Shown: positions 28,333-37,603, counted from the stretch's first letter. The stretch: 64,000 nt of DNA from Bryobacterales bacterium (GCA_020851555.1 JADZCM010000012.1:50120-114119), one strand, 5' to 3'. The notes: generated from the sequence alone by a model not told the origin. Program-made: numbers and translations.

Positions 28333-29526
28333 CTACGCCGGGAACTTCACGCCTTCCCAGCGTGCGATGACGGCGGTAGCGAGGCAGTTGCCCACAACGT
28401 TGACCGAGGTGCGGGCCATATCCAGGATGGCGTCGATGCCGAGCAGCACCGCCGCGCCTTCCAGTGGCAGGTTGAACTGCGCCAGCGTCCCGGACAGGAT
28501 CACCAGCGACGCCCGCGGGACACCCGCCACGCCCTTGCTGGTCAGCATCAGCATGAGCATCATGACCACCTGCCGGCCCGGCGACAGGTGGATGCCGGCA
28601 GCCTGCGCCACGAATATCGAGGCGAGCGACAGGTACAGCGTCGAGCCGTCCAGGTTGAAACTGTAGCCCGTGGGGATCACGAAGGATACGATGTGCTTGG
28701 GGACCCCGAAGCGCTCCATATTCTGGAGCGCGCGCGGAAGGGCCGCCTCGCTCGACGAGGTGGAAAACGCGATCAGAAACGGCTCCCGCGCGGCTTGCCA
28801 GAAGCGCCTGGCGGGTACCCTGGCAATGTGCATCACCGCGCCGAGCACCCCCAGCAGGAACACCGCCTGCGCGGCGTACATCGTCAGGATCAGCTTCCCG
28901 AGGCCCACCAGAACGCCCGCGCCCTGCCCCGCCACCGTCACCGCCATTGCGGCGCACACGCCCGCCGGGGCGAGCCACATGACGTAGCCCGTGTACTTGA
29001 ACATCACCTCGGCCAGCGCCCGCGAGAACTCCACCACCGGCCGCGCCTTGTCCCCGGCCGCGACGCAGGCGGCTCCGAAAAGCAGCGTGAAGACCACCAG
29101 TTGCAGCACTTCGCCGCGGGCCATCGCGTCGATGACGCTGGACGGGAACACGTGCTCCAGGAACGAGGCGGCGCCCGGCGGCGCCGCCACCGAGGCGGCC
29201 GTTTCGGCGCCCTGCAAGCTCATCCCGGCGCCTGGCCGGGCCAGGTTGACCGCGGCCAGACCCACCAGCAAAGCCGCCGTGGTCACGAGCTCGAAGTACA
29301 CGATGGCCTTCAGGCCGATCCTGCCCATGGCCCTCATGTTGCCCGTGCCGGCGATGCCGTAGACCAGCGTGCCGAACAGCAGCGGCGCGATGATGGAGCG
29401 GATCAGGCGCAGGAAGATGTTGCTGACCGGGGCGAGACTCCGCGAGGTCTCGGGCGCGGCGAGGCCCAGCACAACGCCCACGGCCATGCCCACGAAGATC
29501 CAGCCCGTCAGGGAGAGCCGCTTCAC
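28333..29526 (-). CDS. dicarboxylate/amino acid:cation symporter (DAACS family)
   Basis: A 397-residue carrier of the GltP/DctA type from a GTG (29526) whose GTGA overlaps the nadK stop. Eight hydrophobic helices are visible. Diagnostic segments are the serine-rich hairpin AFSTSSSEAALPRAL, the unwound helix PTGYSFNLDGSTLYL, the second hairpin TSKGVAGVPRASLVIL and the closing DAILDMARTSVNVVGN. It should co-transport glutamate, aspartate or C4-dicarboxylates with sodium or protons. It is the last gene of the xseB-ispA-tlyA-nadK operon. Confidence 0.9.
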   Translation of the reverse strand: MKRLSLTGWIFVGMAVGVVLGLAAPETSRSLAPVSNIFLRLIRSIIAPLLFGTLVYGIAGTGNMRAMGRIGLKAIVYFELVTTAALLVGLAAVNLARPGAGMSLQGAETAASVAAPPGAASFLEHVFPSSVIDAMARGEVLQLVVFTLLFGAACVAAGDKARPVVEFSRALAEVMFKYTGYVMWLAPAGVCAAMAVTVAGQGAGVLVGLGKLILTMYAAQAVFLLGVLGAVMHIARVPARRFWQAAREPFLIAFSTSSSEAALPRALQNMERFGVPKHIVSFVIPTGYSFNLDGSTLYLSLASIFVAQAAGIHLSPGRQVVMMLMLMLTSKGVAGVPRASLVILSGTLAQFNLPLEGAAVLLGIDAILDMARTSVNVVGNCLATAVIARWEGVKFPA

Positions 29527-30386
29527 CGGGTGCCCCACTTCAACTTCTCGCGCAGGACATCGAAGAAACGCAGTTCCCTGGGACGCACCAGCCGGACCGC
29601 ATGCTCGGAGCTGCGGCACACCACCACGTCGTCGCGCCGGAGCGGTTCGCCGACCTGCCCGTCGATTGTGAGGTAGACCTCGCCGTCCGCCGCACGGCTG
29701 CGGATCCGGATCACGCTGCGGGCGGGCACAATCACGGGGCGGTTGGTCAGGGTGTGCGAGCTGATGGGGGTCAGGCCGATGCAGTCCACCGAGGGGAAGA
29801 CGATGGGCCCGCCGGCCGAAAGCGAGTAGGCCGTCGACCCGGTGGGAGTCGCCACAATCAGGCCGTCGGACTTGTACACGCAGACCAGTTGACCGTCCAC
29901 GTGCGTCTCCAGGTCGATCATGCGCGCGATGGAGGCCTTGGACAGGACCACGTCGTTGAGCGCCTCGTAGCCGGCGACGGTGCGGCCTTCGCGAGACAGC
30001 TCGCAGTGCAGCATGCGCCTCAAGCCGATCCGCAGGTCTCCGCGCAGGGCGTCCTCCAGCAGCGGATACAATTCCTCTACCTGAACGGCCGCCAGGAAGC
30101 CCAGACCTCCGAGATTCACTCCCAGCACCTGCACCTCGCGCCCCCCCACGGCGCGCGCCGCGGCGAGGAGCGTTCCATCTCCGCCCAGAACGATTACGAG
30201 CTGGCAGCCCTCCGGCACCTGCTCGCGAGGCATGCCCGGGCCGCTTCCGGCGTATCCCGCGCTGACCTCATCCATGCGGACCCTGATGCCGCGAGCATCC
30301 AGCCAGCGGAGCAGTTCCGGCACGAGTCCGGCCGCCCGCGCCGCGTTCGGCTTCGCAATGATTCCAACGGTCTCAACGACGGGCAT
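29523..30386 (-). CDS. nadK: NAD kinase
   Basis: A 287-residue NAD kinase that phosphorylates NAD to NADP. VIVLGGDGTLLAAAR carries the GGDGT motif with the catalytic Asp; GLGFLAAVQ, LNDVVLSKASIARMIDLETHVDG and TPTGSTAYSLSAGGPIVFP are the other conserved blocks. Length is normal. Its start overlaps tlyA by 14 nt and its stop overlaps the symporter start by 4 nt. A tlyA-nadK pairing is common in bacterial genomes. Confidence 0.95.
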   Translation of the reverse strand: MPVVETVGIIAKPNAARAAGLVPELLRWLDARGIRVRMDEVSAGYAGSGPGMPREQVPEGCQLVIVLGGDGTLLAAARAVGGREVQVLGVNLGGLGFLAAVQVEELYPLLEDALRGDLRIGLRRMLHCELSREGRTVAGYEALNDVVLSKASIARMIDLETHVDGQLVCVYKSDGLIVATPTGSTAYSLSAGGPIVFPSVDCIGLTPISSHTLTNRPVIVPARSVIRIRSRAADGEVYLTIDGQVGEPLRRDDVVVCRSSEHAVRLVRPRELRFFDVLREKLKWGTR

Positions 30387-31107
30387 ACAGCAGGAACTCC
30401 TTGTTTCCCTCCGCGCCCGGCACCGGGCTTTCCATAAGGTCCGAACGAAAACCCAGCAGCCTCACGGCTTGCTCCACTCGCGCGCAGGCAGCTTCGTGCA
30501 GCGCCGGATCGCGCACGATGCCGCCCCTGCCTACCTGCCCGCGCCCCACCTCGAACTGAGGCTTGACCAGGACGACCATTTCGCCCTGCTCCTTCAGCAC
30601 GGCCGTGAGCGGGGGCAGGACTAACGTTACAGAAATGAAGCTGACATCGCAAGCCGCAAAGTCGACCGGCTCGCCGATATCCTCCGGCGCCAGGTAGCGC
30701 GCGTTGAGTCCTTCCCGGACCACCACGCGCGGGTCGTTGCGCAGCCTCCAGTCCAGTTGTCCGCTGCCGACATCCACAGCGAAAACGCGGCCGGCGCCGC
30801 GTTGCAGGAGGCAGTCGGTGAAGCCGCCCGTGGAGGCGCCCACGTCGAGGCAGGTTTTGCCGGAGACCCCGACCGCAAAATGGTCCAGAGCGGCCTCCAG
30901 CTTCTTCCCGGCCCGGCTTACGTAGGGATGCTTTTCCAGCACCTCAATGCGGCTTTCACTGGCGACGGCGTGTCCGGCCTTCACGGCCCGCGCTCCGTCA
31001 ACCAGCACCAGTCCCGCCATCACCAACGCCCGCGCCTTCTCGCGCGACGGCGCCAGCCCACGCTCCACAAGCAGCAGGTCCAGGCGCTGTTTGGCGGCGG
31101 AACTCAT
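30373..31107 (-). CDS. tlyA: TlyA family rRNA 2'-O-methyltransferase
   Basis: A 244-residue protein with an N-terminal S4 RNA-binding domain (QRLDLLLVERGLAPSREKAR, ALVMAGLVLVDG) followed by an FtsJ-like methyltransferase: YVSRAGKKLEAALDHF, LDVGASTGGFTDCLLQRGA for SAM binding, FAACDVSFISV and LVKPQFEVGRG. Homologues methylate cytidines of 16S and/or 23S rRNA; the older name hemolysin is misleading. It overlaps ispA by 4 nt and nadK by 14 nt. Confidence 0.92.
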   Translation of the reverse strand: MSSAAKQRLDLLLVERGLAPSREKARALVMAGLVLVDGARAVKAGHAVASESRIEVLEKHPYVSRAGKKLEAALDHFAVGVSGKTCLDVGASTGGFTDCLLQRGAGRVFAVDVGSGQLDWRLRNDPRVVVREGLNARYLAPEDIGEPVDFAACDVSFISVTLVLPPLTAVLKEQGEMVVLVKPQFEVGRGQVGRGGIVRDPALHEAACARVEQAVRLLGFRSDLMESPVPGAEGNKEFLLYARR

Positions 31108-31988
31108 GTCCGGCGGTGGATGACAAAATCCGCCAACTCCTTCAGGCGCGCGGCCCGCGGGCCGAACGGCTCCAACGCCGCGTGCGCGGCCTGCCGCTCC
31201 CGCTCCGCCATGCGCCGGGATTCCCCGGCGCCATAGACCGCGGGGAACGTGATCTTGTGCTGCGCCGCATCCTTGCCGGCAGTCTTCCCCAGGGCTTCCG
31301 ACGACTCCTCGACGTCCAGCAGGTCATCCACGATTTGAAATGCCAGGCCGATGTGCTCGCCGAAGCTGGAAAACGGATCCAGTTCGCTTCCGGCGGCCCC
31401 GGCGCAGATGGCGCCGATGCGGACGCTGGCGCGTATGAGGGCGCCGGTCTTGGCCCGGTGGATCGATTCGAGCAACGCGGGATCGGGCACCTTCCCCTCC
31501 CCCTCCAGGTCGAGCACCTGCCCGGCAACCATGCCCCGGGGAGTCCCGGCGGCGTCGGCGAGTTCAAACATCATGCGGCTCCTCAGCGCTTCGCTGACGT
31601 CCTCGAGCGAGCCGAGAACCTGGAACGCCAGGGTGAGCAGCGCGTCGCCCGCCAGAATGGCCATGGCTTCGCCGAAGACCTTGTGACAGGTGGGGCGGCC
31701 GCGGCGCAAGTCATCGTTATCGAGCGCGGGCAGGTCGTCGTGAATGAGGGAATACGTATGGACCATCTCCAGCGCGCAGGCGGCGCGTTCCACGCCTCGC
31801 GCCCGGTCCGACACGACGCGCGCCGCCTCCATGCAGAGTATGGGACGCAGGCGTTTGCCTCCCGCGAACAGGCTGTAACGCATAGCGCGGTGCAGGGTCT
31901 CGGGCGGTGCCTCTACGGGCGGCGTCAGCGCCTCCAGGGCGGCATCCACCACTCCGGCCTGTTCGGTGAGATAGTCGCGGAAGGTCAT
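31104..31988 (-). CDS. ispA: polyprenyl diphosphate synthase, farnesyl type
   Basis: A 294-residue all-helical prenyl elongase. The first aspartate-rich motif is HDDLPALDNDDLRRGRPTCH and the second FQIVDDLLDVEESSE; both bind magnesium and diphosphate. GGKRLRPIL is the conserved IPP-binding region. The two extra residues inside the first Asp motif fit the bacterial farnesyl/geranylgeranyl class. It supplies isoprenoids for quinones and undecaprenyl carriers. It overlaps xseB and tlyA by 4 nt on either side. Confidence 0.92.
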   Translation of the reverse strand: MTFRDYLTEQAGVVDAALEALTPPVEAPPETLHRAMRYSLFAGGKRLRPILCMEAARVVSDRARGVERAACALEMVHTYSLIHDDLPALDNDDLRRGRPTCHKVFGEAMAILAGDALLTLAFQVLGSLEDVSEALRSRMMFELADAAGTPRGMVAGQVLDLEGEGKVPDPALLESIHRAKTGALIRASVRIGAICAGAAGSELDPFSSFGEHIGLAFQIVDDLLDVEESSEALGKTAGKDAAQHKITFPAVYGAGESRRMAERERQAAHAALEPFGPRAARLKELADFVIHRRT

Positions 31989-32236
31989 TCCTGGCCGGGC
32001 GGGAGCGGTTGGGGCTGGATTTTGCCGTTCCTCTTCAGCAGCATCTCGACGCGCGTTTCCGCCTCTTCCAACTGCTTGCGGCAGGCGCGGCCGAGTTCGA
32101 CCCCGCGTTCGAAAAGCGCCAGAGACCGCTCCAGCGGCAGGTCTCCGCTCTCCAGTTCCTTGACGACTTTCTCGAGTTCCTCCAGGGCAGTTTCGAAACT
32201 CGACAGAGGGTTCTCTTCGCTCGGCTGGCCGGGCAT
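31985..32236 (-). CDS. xseB: exodeoxyribonuclease VII small subunit
   Basis: An 83-residue protein with the XseB pattern SSFETALEELEKVVKELESGDLPLERSLALFERGVELGRACRKQLEEAETRVEML. Two helices form a coiled hairpin that binds the large subunit XseA to make the exonuclease that digests single-stranded DNA. XseA is not in the window. It heads the operon; a TAGAAT box lies only 6 nt before its ATG, so the mRNA may be leaderless. Confidence 0.93.
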   Translation of the reverse strand: MPGQPSEENPLSSFETALEELEKVVKELESGDLPLERSLALFERGVELGRACRKQLEEAETRVEMLLKRNGKIQPQPLPPGQE

Positions 32237-32242
32237 CGCCTC

Positions 32243-32274
32243 ATTCTAACCCAGGGCCGGGGATCGAATATTAT
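32243..32274. promoter_or_regulatory. paired divergent -10 boxes, each 6 nt from a start codon
   Basis: TAGAAT on the reverse strand (32243-32248) is 6 nt before the xseB ATG at 32236, and TATTAT on the forward strand (32269-32274) is 6 nt before the ATG at 32281. Both predict transcripts beginning at or next to the A of the start codon. No good -35 elements are visible for either. Confidence 0.45.
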
Positions 32275-32280
32275 GGGAGA

Positions 32281-33312
32281 ATGATCCACCCAAGAGAAGT
32301 ACGGCGAGCCGCGCTCGCCGCCTGCCTCTGCTGTTTCGCCGCCACGGGGCTGCGCGCCGATTTCAGCTACGAGCAGACCAGCAAGATCACCGGCGGCGCC
32401 ATGGCCACCATGATGAAGGTGGTGGGGGTCTTCTCCCGCACCGCAAGGGAACCGATCCGCACGTCGGTCGTCGTGAAGGGCGACCGCATGGGACACCTTT
32501 CGGCGGACCACGCCACGATCATCGACCTCGCGGCCGAGACCGTCACCGAAGTCAACCTCAAGCAGAAGACCTATTCCGTATTGACGTTCGCGCAGATTGC
32601 GCAAGCGATGGAGAGAATGGCCCAGAAGACCGCCGAGGAGTCCGGCGGAAAAGCCGAGATAAACTTCAAGGCCGCGGTGAAGGAGAGCGGCCAGACCCGC
32701 CAGATCTCCGGCTTCCCGGCGCACGAGGTCATCTTGACCTTGGTTATGGAAGGCACGGACAAGCAGAGCGGTGAGAAGGGCTCCATGACCGTCACCTCTA
32801 ACATCTGGCTGGCCAAGGATGTGCCGGGCTACGGGGAAGTTCAGTCCTTCCACCGGCGCATGGCGCAGAAGCTGGCCTGGATGCCGGGCAGCAACGCCTT
32901 CGCGCAGGGCCGTGGCGACATGGCGAAGGCTTTCGGGGACCTCCAGAGGGAGTCGGCGAAACTGGAGGGGGTGCCGCTGCTCCAGACCGTAACGATGGGC
33001 GGGGCGGCCGAGGGCCAACCCGGCCAGCCGGCCGGCGACCAGCAGGCGTCCCGGACGGAGGAGGGTTCGCGGCCTTCCATCGGAGGCGCGCTCAAGGGGC
33101 TGGGCGGCTTGGGCGGCTTCGGCCGTAAGAAGAAAGAGGAGCCAAAGCAGGACCAGCCGGCCGCTAGCGGTGGAGGAGGCGGCTCTGTATCGCTCCTGGA
33201 GATGACCACCGAGACGACCAACTTCTCGGCCGGGCCCGTGGATGCGGCGAAACTCCAGGTTCCCGCCGGTTTCCGCCAGGTGGAAAGCGATATGGAGAAG
33301 GCGCTCCGGTAG
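32281..33312 (+). CDS. secreted protein of unknown function
   Basis: A 343-residue exported protein. The signal peptide (ALAACLCCFAATGLRA) is followed by DFSYEQTSKITGGAMATMMKVVG and VVKGDRMGHLSADHATIIDLAAETVTEVNLKQKTYSVLTF-type strand-rich sequence, which resembles DUF4412-like periplasmic proteins. A low-complexity stretch (residues about 255-310) with Gly, Lys, Gln and Pro precedes a final block ending PAGFRQVESDMEKAL. No catalytic motif is seen. The family hint is weak. Confidence 0.6.
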   Translation: MIHPREVRRAALAACLCCFAATGLRADFSYEQTSKITGGAMATMMKVVGVFSRTAREPIRTSVVVKGDRMGHLSADHATIIDLAAETVTEVNLKQKTYSVLTFAQIAQAMERMAQKTAEESGGKAEINFKAAVKESGQTRQISGFPAHEVILTLVMEGTDKQSGEKGSMTVTSNIWLAKDVPGYGEVQSFHRRMAQKLAWMPGSNAFAQGRGDMAKAFGDLQRESAKLEGVPLLQTVTMGGAAEGQPGQPAGDQQASRTEEGSRPSIGGALKGLGGLGGFGRKKKEEPKQDQPAASGGGGGSVSLLEMTTETTNFSAGPVDAAKLQVPAGFRQVESDMEKALR

Positions 33313-33429
33313 AGAACCGGCGGGCGAGGAAGACTACTGCGCCGTACCGTCTGCCCGCAGCGCCGTCGAGACCCGACATGCCGCAGAAGGCGGTGGCGCG
33401 CCCGCCGGCAGTCCCTTGGGTGCAATGTC

Positions 33430-34887
33430 ATGCGGCCAACCCTGAGATTGCTGAACACGGATCTGATCGAGAGGATTCTCTCCGAAGCGCGGGACCTTCT
33501 CTCCAAGCTCGGCGTGGAGATCCACAATGAAGGCGTGCTGGAACTGCTCGCCGGACACGGAGCGGACGTGGATGGCCGGAAGCAGACCGCGCGTCTCTCC
33601 AGCCACGTGATCGACAAAGCCCTGGCGACCGTTCCCTGCTCATTCAAGCTGTTCGACGTGCTCGGGAACCAGACGCACGACTTCGCCGGAGACAACGTTT
33701 ATTTCACGCCCGGCTCGGCGGCCATCAACATACTCGACGGGGCTACCGGCGAGATGCGCCGCCCGGACACCGCCGACTACGTCCGCTACGTGAAACTGGT
33801 GACCGGCCTCCCGCACCTGGCCAGCCAGAGTACGGCTTTCATCCCGGCCGACGTCCACGAGATGATCTCGGACAGTTACCGCCTCTATCTCAGCCTGCTG
33901 TACGGAGAGAAGCCGGTGGTGACGGGCGCCTTCACCGTTGAGGGCTTCGCCGTCATGAAGGACCTGCAACTGGCGGTGCGCGGCGATGAACGCTCGCTCG
34001 CGGCGAAGCCGCTGACCATCTTCTCCTGCTGTCCCACCGCGCCGATCAAGTGGAGCGACGTAACCAGCCAGAACCTGGTGGACTGCGCCCGCTGGTCGAT
34101 TCCCGTCGAATTCATCTCGATGCCGCTCTCGGGCTTCGTCGCCCCGGTGACGCTGGCCGGGAGCCTGGTGCAGCAGACGGCGGAAACGCTCAGCGGAATC
34201 GTGATCAGCCAGCTTGCGCGGCCGGGGCATGCGGTGCTGTATGGCGGCTCGCCGGCCGTGTTCGACGTGCGCTATGAGACTACGCCCATGGGCGCCGTCG
34301 AGACCATGATGCTGAACTGCGCCAACAGCGAGATCGGCAAATACCTCGGAATCCCTACGCAGGGCTATATCGCCATGAGCGACGCCAAGCTGCTTGACGC
34401 GCAGGCCGGCCTCGAGACGGGCGCGGGGGCGCTCCTGGCGGCGCTCTCCGGCATCAACAGCGTGTCGGGCCCCGGCATGCTGGACTTCGAGAGTTGCCAG
34501 AGCCTGGAAAAGCTGGTGCTGGATAACGAGATCTGCGCGATGTCCTACCGCCTGCTGGCGGGCATCGAGCCGCGCGAGGACTTCCCCGCCCTGCCCATCT
34601 TCCAGGAACTGCTGGCCGAGAAGCATCTGCTCATCTCGGACCACACGCGCCGCCACCTTCGCAAGGAGATACTATTCCCCGGCCCGGTGATCGACCGCGC
34701 CACGCGCGCCCGCTGGGCCAGAGACGGCAAGGTGACGTTACGGGAACGGGCATCGCGCGAGATCGAACGCATCATTGGCCGGTATCAGCCCTCGCGCCTT
34801 GCCGGCGACCGCAAAGCCGCCCTCACCCGCCTCATGCAAGGCGAAGCCCGCCGCCACGGGATGGACGGATTGCCGGCGCAGCAGTGA
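33430..34887 (+). CDS. MttB-family corrinoid-dependent methyltransferase, non-pyrrolysine type
   Basis: A 485-residue TIM-barrel protein of the trimethylamine methyltransferase family. Typical blocks are LLSKLGVEIHNEGVLELL, TPGSAAINILDGATGEMRRP, FSCCPTAPIKWSD, VEFISMPLSGFVAPVTLAGSLVQ and GIPTQGYIAMSDAKLLDAQAGLE. There is no in-frame TAG, so it belongs to the pyrrolysine-lacking branch, whose characterised members demethylate glycine betaine, proline betaine or carnitine and hand the methyl group to a corrinoid protein. No corrinoid protein or methyltetrahydrofolate partner is in the window. Substrate is unknown. Confidence 0.82.
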   Translation: MRPTLRLLNTDLIERILSEARDLLSKLGVEIHNEGVLELLAGHGADVDGRKQTARLSSHVIDKALATVPCSFKLFDVLGNQTHDFAGDNVYFTPGSAAINILDGATGEMRRPDTADYVRYVKLVTGLPHLASQSTAFIPADVHEMISDSYRLYLSLLYGEKPVVTGAFTVEGFAVMKDLQLAVRGDERSLAAKPLTIFSCCPTAPIKWSDVTSQNLVDCARWSIPVEFISMPLSGFVAPVTLAGSLVQQTAETLSGIVISQLARPGHAVLYGGSPAVFDVRYETTPMGAVETMMLNCANSEIGKYLGIPTQGYIAMSDAKLLDAQAGLETGAGALLAALSGINSVSGPGMLDFESCQSLEKLVLDNEICAMSYRLLAGIEPREDFPALPIFQELLAEKHLLISDHTRRHLRKEILFPGPVIDRATRARWARDGKVTLRERASREIERIIGRYQPSRLAGDRKAALTRLMQGEARRHGMDGLPAQQ

Positions 34888-35140
34888 CGGAAGCCATCGC
34901 CTTGCGCTGCCTCCGGGGAGCCGCCGCGGTCACGGCGGCGGCTCTTGACTCGTGCCGGGTTTTCCGGCCCAGGCGAGGGAAACAGCCTCGTTGCCCCGCG
35001 GGATATGGCCTTCGGCTGCATCGCGGGTTGTCGCGTACAGCCCTATGACGCCTGCCACGATGGTTGTGGGACGATAGGGTTACAGGAGATGCAACCCGGT
35101 TCCGGCCGCCGGCGTCAGAAGGGCCGGACAGGAGGCAGCC
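34888..35140. other. intergenic stretch without a gene
   Basis: About 250 nt between the MttB-like gene and a small secreted ORF. I see no coding frame, no clear promoter pair and no structured RNA here. It is compatible with decayed sequence belonging to the FecR-like remnant downstream. Confidence 0.3.
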
Positions 35141-35389
35141 ATGCGAGAGAGCAGGAGGGCGGTTCTCAGCGCCGTGGCTCTGCTCGTTTGCACCGGAGTG
35201 GCGGGCTTCGCTCAGATCGTCATCTCCACCCAGGCGGGGCTCATCAACTTCACGCAGGATGCGGTTCTTCTGAACGGCCGGCAGATAGAGCCGAAGCCGG
35301 GGCTCTACCGGTTGGAGACGGACTCCGCTGTGCTCCGGGTGCTGGACGGGAAAGCAGCCGTGTCGAGCGGAGGCCGGGTAGCCCCGTAG
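35141..35389 (+). pseudogene. truncated FecR-like secreted protein
   Basis: An 82-residue reading frame with a good signal peptide (AVLSAVALLVCTGVAGFAQ) followed by IVISTQAGLINFTQDAVLLNGRQIEPKPG. This opening resembles the FecR-like exported proteins of Acidobacteriota, which run on for several hundred residues. Here the next residues, GLYRLETDSAVLRVLDGKAAVSSGG, look like a later part of the same fold and the frame ends at once. I read it as an internally deleted remnant, or a minimal single-domain version. Family assignment is from memory of the pattern. Confidence 0.4.
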
Positions 35390-35515
35390 GTGCGGGCTGC
35401 CGGCCAATTCAGGAGGCCGCCCCTACGGGAACGCAAATCGCCAGGCTCCAGTGTAGGATAGGACTCCCGCCTTGCTCCGGCAACACTGCCCGCAAGCCGG
35501 GAGAGGAGGTGCAAG

Positions 35516-37603
35516 ATGGCCAGCACATATCCCGTTGAAGCAGGCGCCAGGCATCCGTTAGGCGCCACGGTCACGCCCGAGGGAGTCAACTTCTCACTCT
35601 TCTCCAGCGGCGCCACGGGCGTCGAACTGCTGTTGTTTGAAAGCCACGCCTCTCCCGAGCCTTTCCAGATCATCCAGTTGGATCCGCTGGTCAATAAAAC
35701 CTTCCATTTCTGGCACGTGTTCGTACGAGGTCTCGCGGCGGGCGCGCATTACGCCTACCGCGTTGACGGGCCCTACAATCCGGCAGCGGGTTACCGGTTC
35801 GACCGGCGGAAGGTCCTGCTTGACCCGTACTCGCGCGGCAATACCAACAGCCTCTGGCGGCGGGCGGATGCCTGCGGGCCGCATGACAACGTAGCCTCTT
35901 CGATGCGCTCCGTGGTCATCGACCCCTCCGGCTATGACTGGGAGGGAGACCGCCCGCTCAACCGCCCCATCGAGGACACGATCATCTACGAGATGCACGT
36001 CCGGGGTTTTACCCGGTCGTCGTCCTCGCGCGTCGAGCATCCCGGGACTTTCTCCGGAATAGTCGAGAAAATCCCCTACTTACGGAGTCTCGGCATTACC
36101 GCGGTGGAACTGCTGCCCATATTTGATTTCGACGAGTCTGACGTCCTGCGCACGGTGGAAGGCCGGCCGCTGCACAACTACTGGGGCTACAGCACCGTCG
36201 GTTTCTTCGCGCCGCAATCCTCCTACTGTGTCAGCCCCGAATCGGGGAACCACCTGCACGAGTTCCGCGACATGGTGAAGGCGCTGCACCGGGCCGGGAT
36301 CGAGGTGATCCTGGACGTGGTATTCAACCACACGGACGAGGGCAACCACCAGGGGCCCGTCTTCTCGTTCCGGGGGATCGACAACCGAACCTATTATCTG
36401 CTTGTGCCCTGGGATCTTCAGTACTATCTGGACTTCTCCGGCTGCGGCAACACCTTCCGGTGCAACCACCCGGTGGTACAGAAGCTCATTGTGGAATGCC
36501 TTCGCTACTGGGTCGAGGAAACGCACGTGGACGGTTTCCGTTTTGACCTGGGCTCGATCCTCGTGCGCGGGGAAGACGGGCAGCCGCTGGAGCATCCGCC
36601 GCTGGTCTGGCAGATCGAACTGGACTACGAACTGGCGAACACGAAGGTGATCGCCGAGGCCTGGGACGCCGCCGGGCTGTACCAGATCGGGCACTTTCCC
36701 GGAGACCGCTGGGCCGAATGGAACGGCCGGTTTCGCGACGACATGCGCCGGTTCGTGAGGGGCGAACCGGGCATGGTGGGCGCGGTGGCCTCACGCCTGG
36801 GAGGCAGCGCCGACATCTACGAGGCCAACGGCGAGTTGCCCGTCAACAGCATCAACTTCATCACCTGCCATGACGGCTTCACCCTGAATGATCTGGTTTC
36901 CTACAACGAGAAGCACAACCTGGCCAACGGCGAAGACAACCGCGACGGATCGAACGACAACCTGAGCTGGAATTGCGGAGTCGAGGGCGAGACGCAGGAC
37001 CCGGATGTCGAGGCTCTGCGCGAACGGCAGATTCGCAACTTTGCCGCTCTTCTCCTGCTCTCCCGGGGCGTCCCCATGATGCTGGCCGGCGACGAGGTTC
37101 GCCGGACGCAGCGCGGCAACAACAACGCATACTGCCAGGACAACGAGACCGGCTGGTTTGACTGGAGTCTCGTGGAGGAGCATCCGCGCCTGCTCCGTTT
37201 CTGGCAGCGGATGATCGAGTTCCGCAAGCGCCATGCCGCGCTGCGCGACCGGCACTTTTTCCGGGGCGCGGTGAACGAGCGCGGCGTGGCCGACGTCACA
37301 TGGCACGGCACCCGGCTCGGGAACCCGGGCTGGTCCGACCCCGGCGCGCGCGCGCTGGCAATGACCCTGGGGGGATTCAACGGCGATCCGGACCTCCACG
37401 TGATGTTGAACATGTACTGGGAGCCTCTGACCTTCGAGTTGCCTGGGATTGTTGGCCGGCGCTGGCACAAGGCTGTGGACACGGCGGAGTCCTCGCCGCT
37501 CGATATCTCCGATTTCGGCTATGAACCGGCGGTGGAGACGTCCGTCCTCGCGGTTCAGCCCCGGAGCGTGGTGGTGTTGGTGAACCGCCCGGCCTTGGAG
37601 TAA
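35516..37603 (+). CDS. glgX: glycogen debranching enzyme GlgX
   Basis: A 695-residue GH13 isoamylase-type enzyme that cleaves alpha-1,6 branches of limit glycogen. The N-terminal CBM48-like domain (HPLGATVTPEGVNFSLFS) precedes the barrel. Conserved regions include VILDVVFNHTDEG, HVDGFRFDLGS (nucleophile Asp), VIAEAWDAAG (acid/base Glu) and NFITCHDGFTL (third Asp), and the GlgX-type WNCGVEGETQDP. A strong ribosome binding site (GAGGAGGTG) lies 8 nt before the ATG. No other glycogen genes are adjacent. Confidence 0.95.
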   Translation: MASTYPVEAGARHPLGATVTPEGVNFSLFSSGATGVELLLFESHASPEPFQIIQLDPLVNKTFHFWHVFVRGLAAGAHYAYRVDGPYNPAAGYRFDRRKVLLDPYSRGNTNSLWRRADACGPHDNVASSMRSVVIDPSGYDWEGDRPLNRPIEDTIIYEMHVRGFTRSSSSRVEHPGTFSGIVEKIPYLRSLGITAVELLPIFDFDESDVLRTVEGRPLHNYWGYSTVGFFAPQSSYCVSPESGNHLHEFRDMVKALHRAGIEVILDVVFNHTDEGNHQGPVFSFRGIDNRTYYLLVPWDLQYYLDFSGCGNTFRCNHPVVQKLIVECLRYWVEETHVDGFRFDLGSILVRGEDGQPLEHPPLVWQIELDYELANTKVIAEAWDAAGLYQIGHFPGDRWAEWNGRFRDDMRRFVRGEPGMVGAVASRLGGSADIYEANGELPVNSINFITCHDGFTLNDLVSYNEKHNLANGEDNRDGSNDNLSWNCGVEGETQDPDVEALRERQIRNFAALLLLSRGVPMMLAGDEVRRTQRGNNNAYCQDNETGWFDWSLVEEHPRLLRFWQRMIEFRKRHAALRDRHFFRGAVNERGVADVTWHGTRLGNPGWSDPGARALAMTLGGFNGDPDLHVMLNMYWEPLTFELPGIVGRRWHKAVDTAESSPLDISDFGYEPAVETSVLAVQPRSVVVLVNRPALE

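Noticed and set aside
33430..34887. Pyrrolysine in the MttB-like protein
   Set aside because: There is no in-frame TAG codon before the stop; the protein reads through without one.
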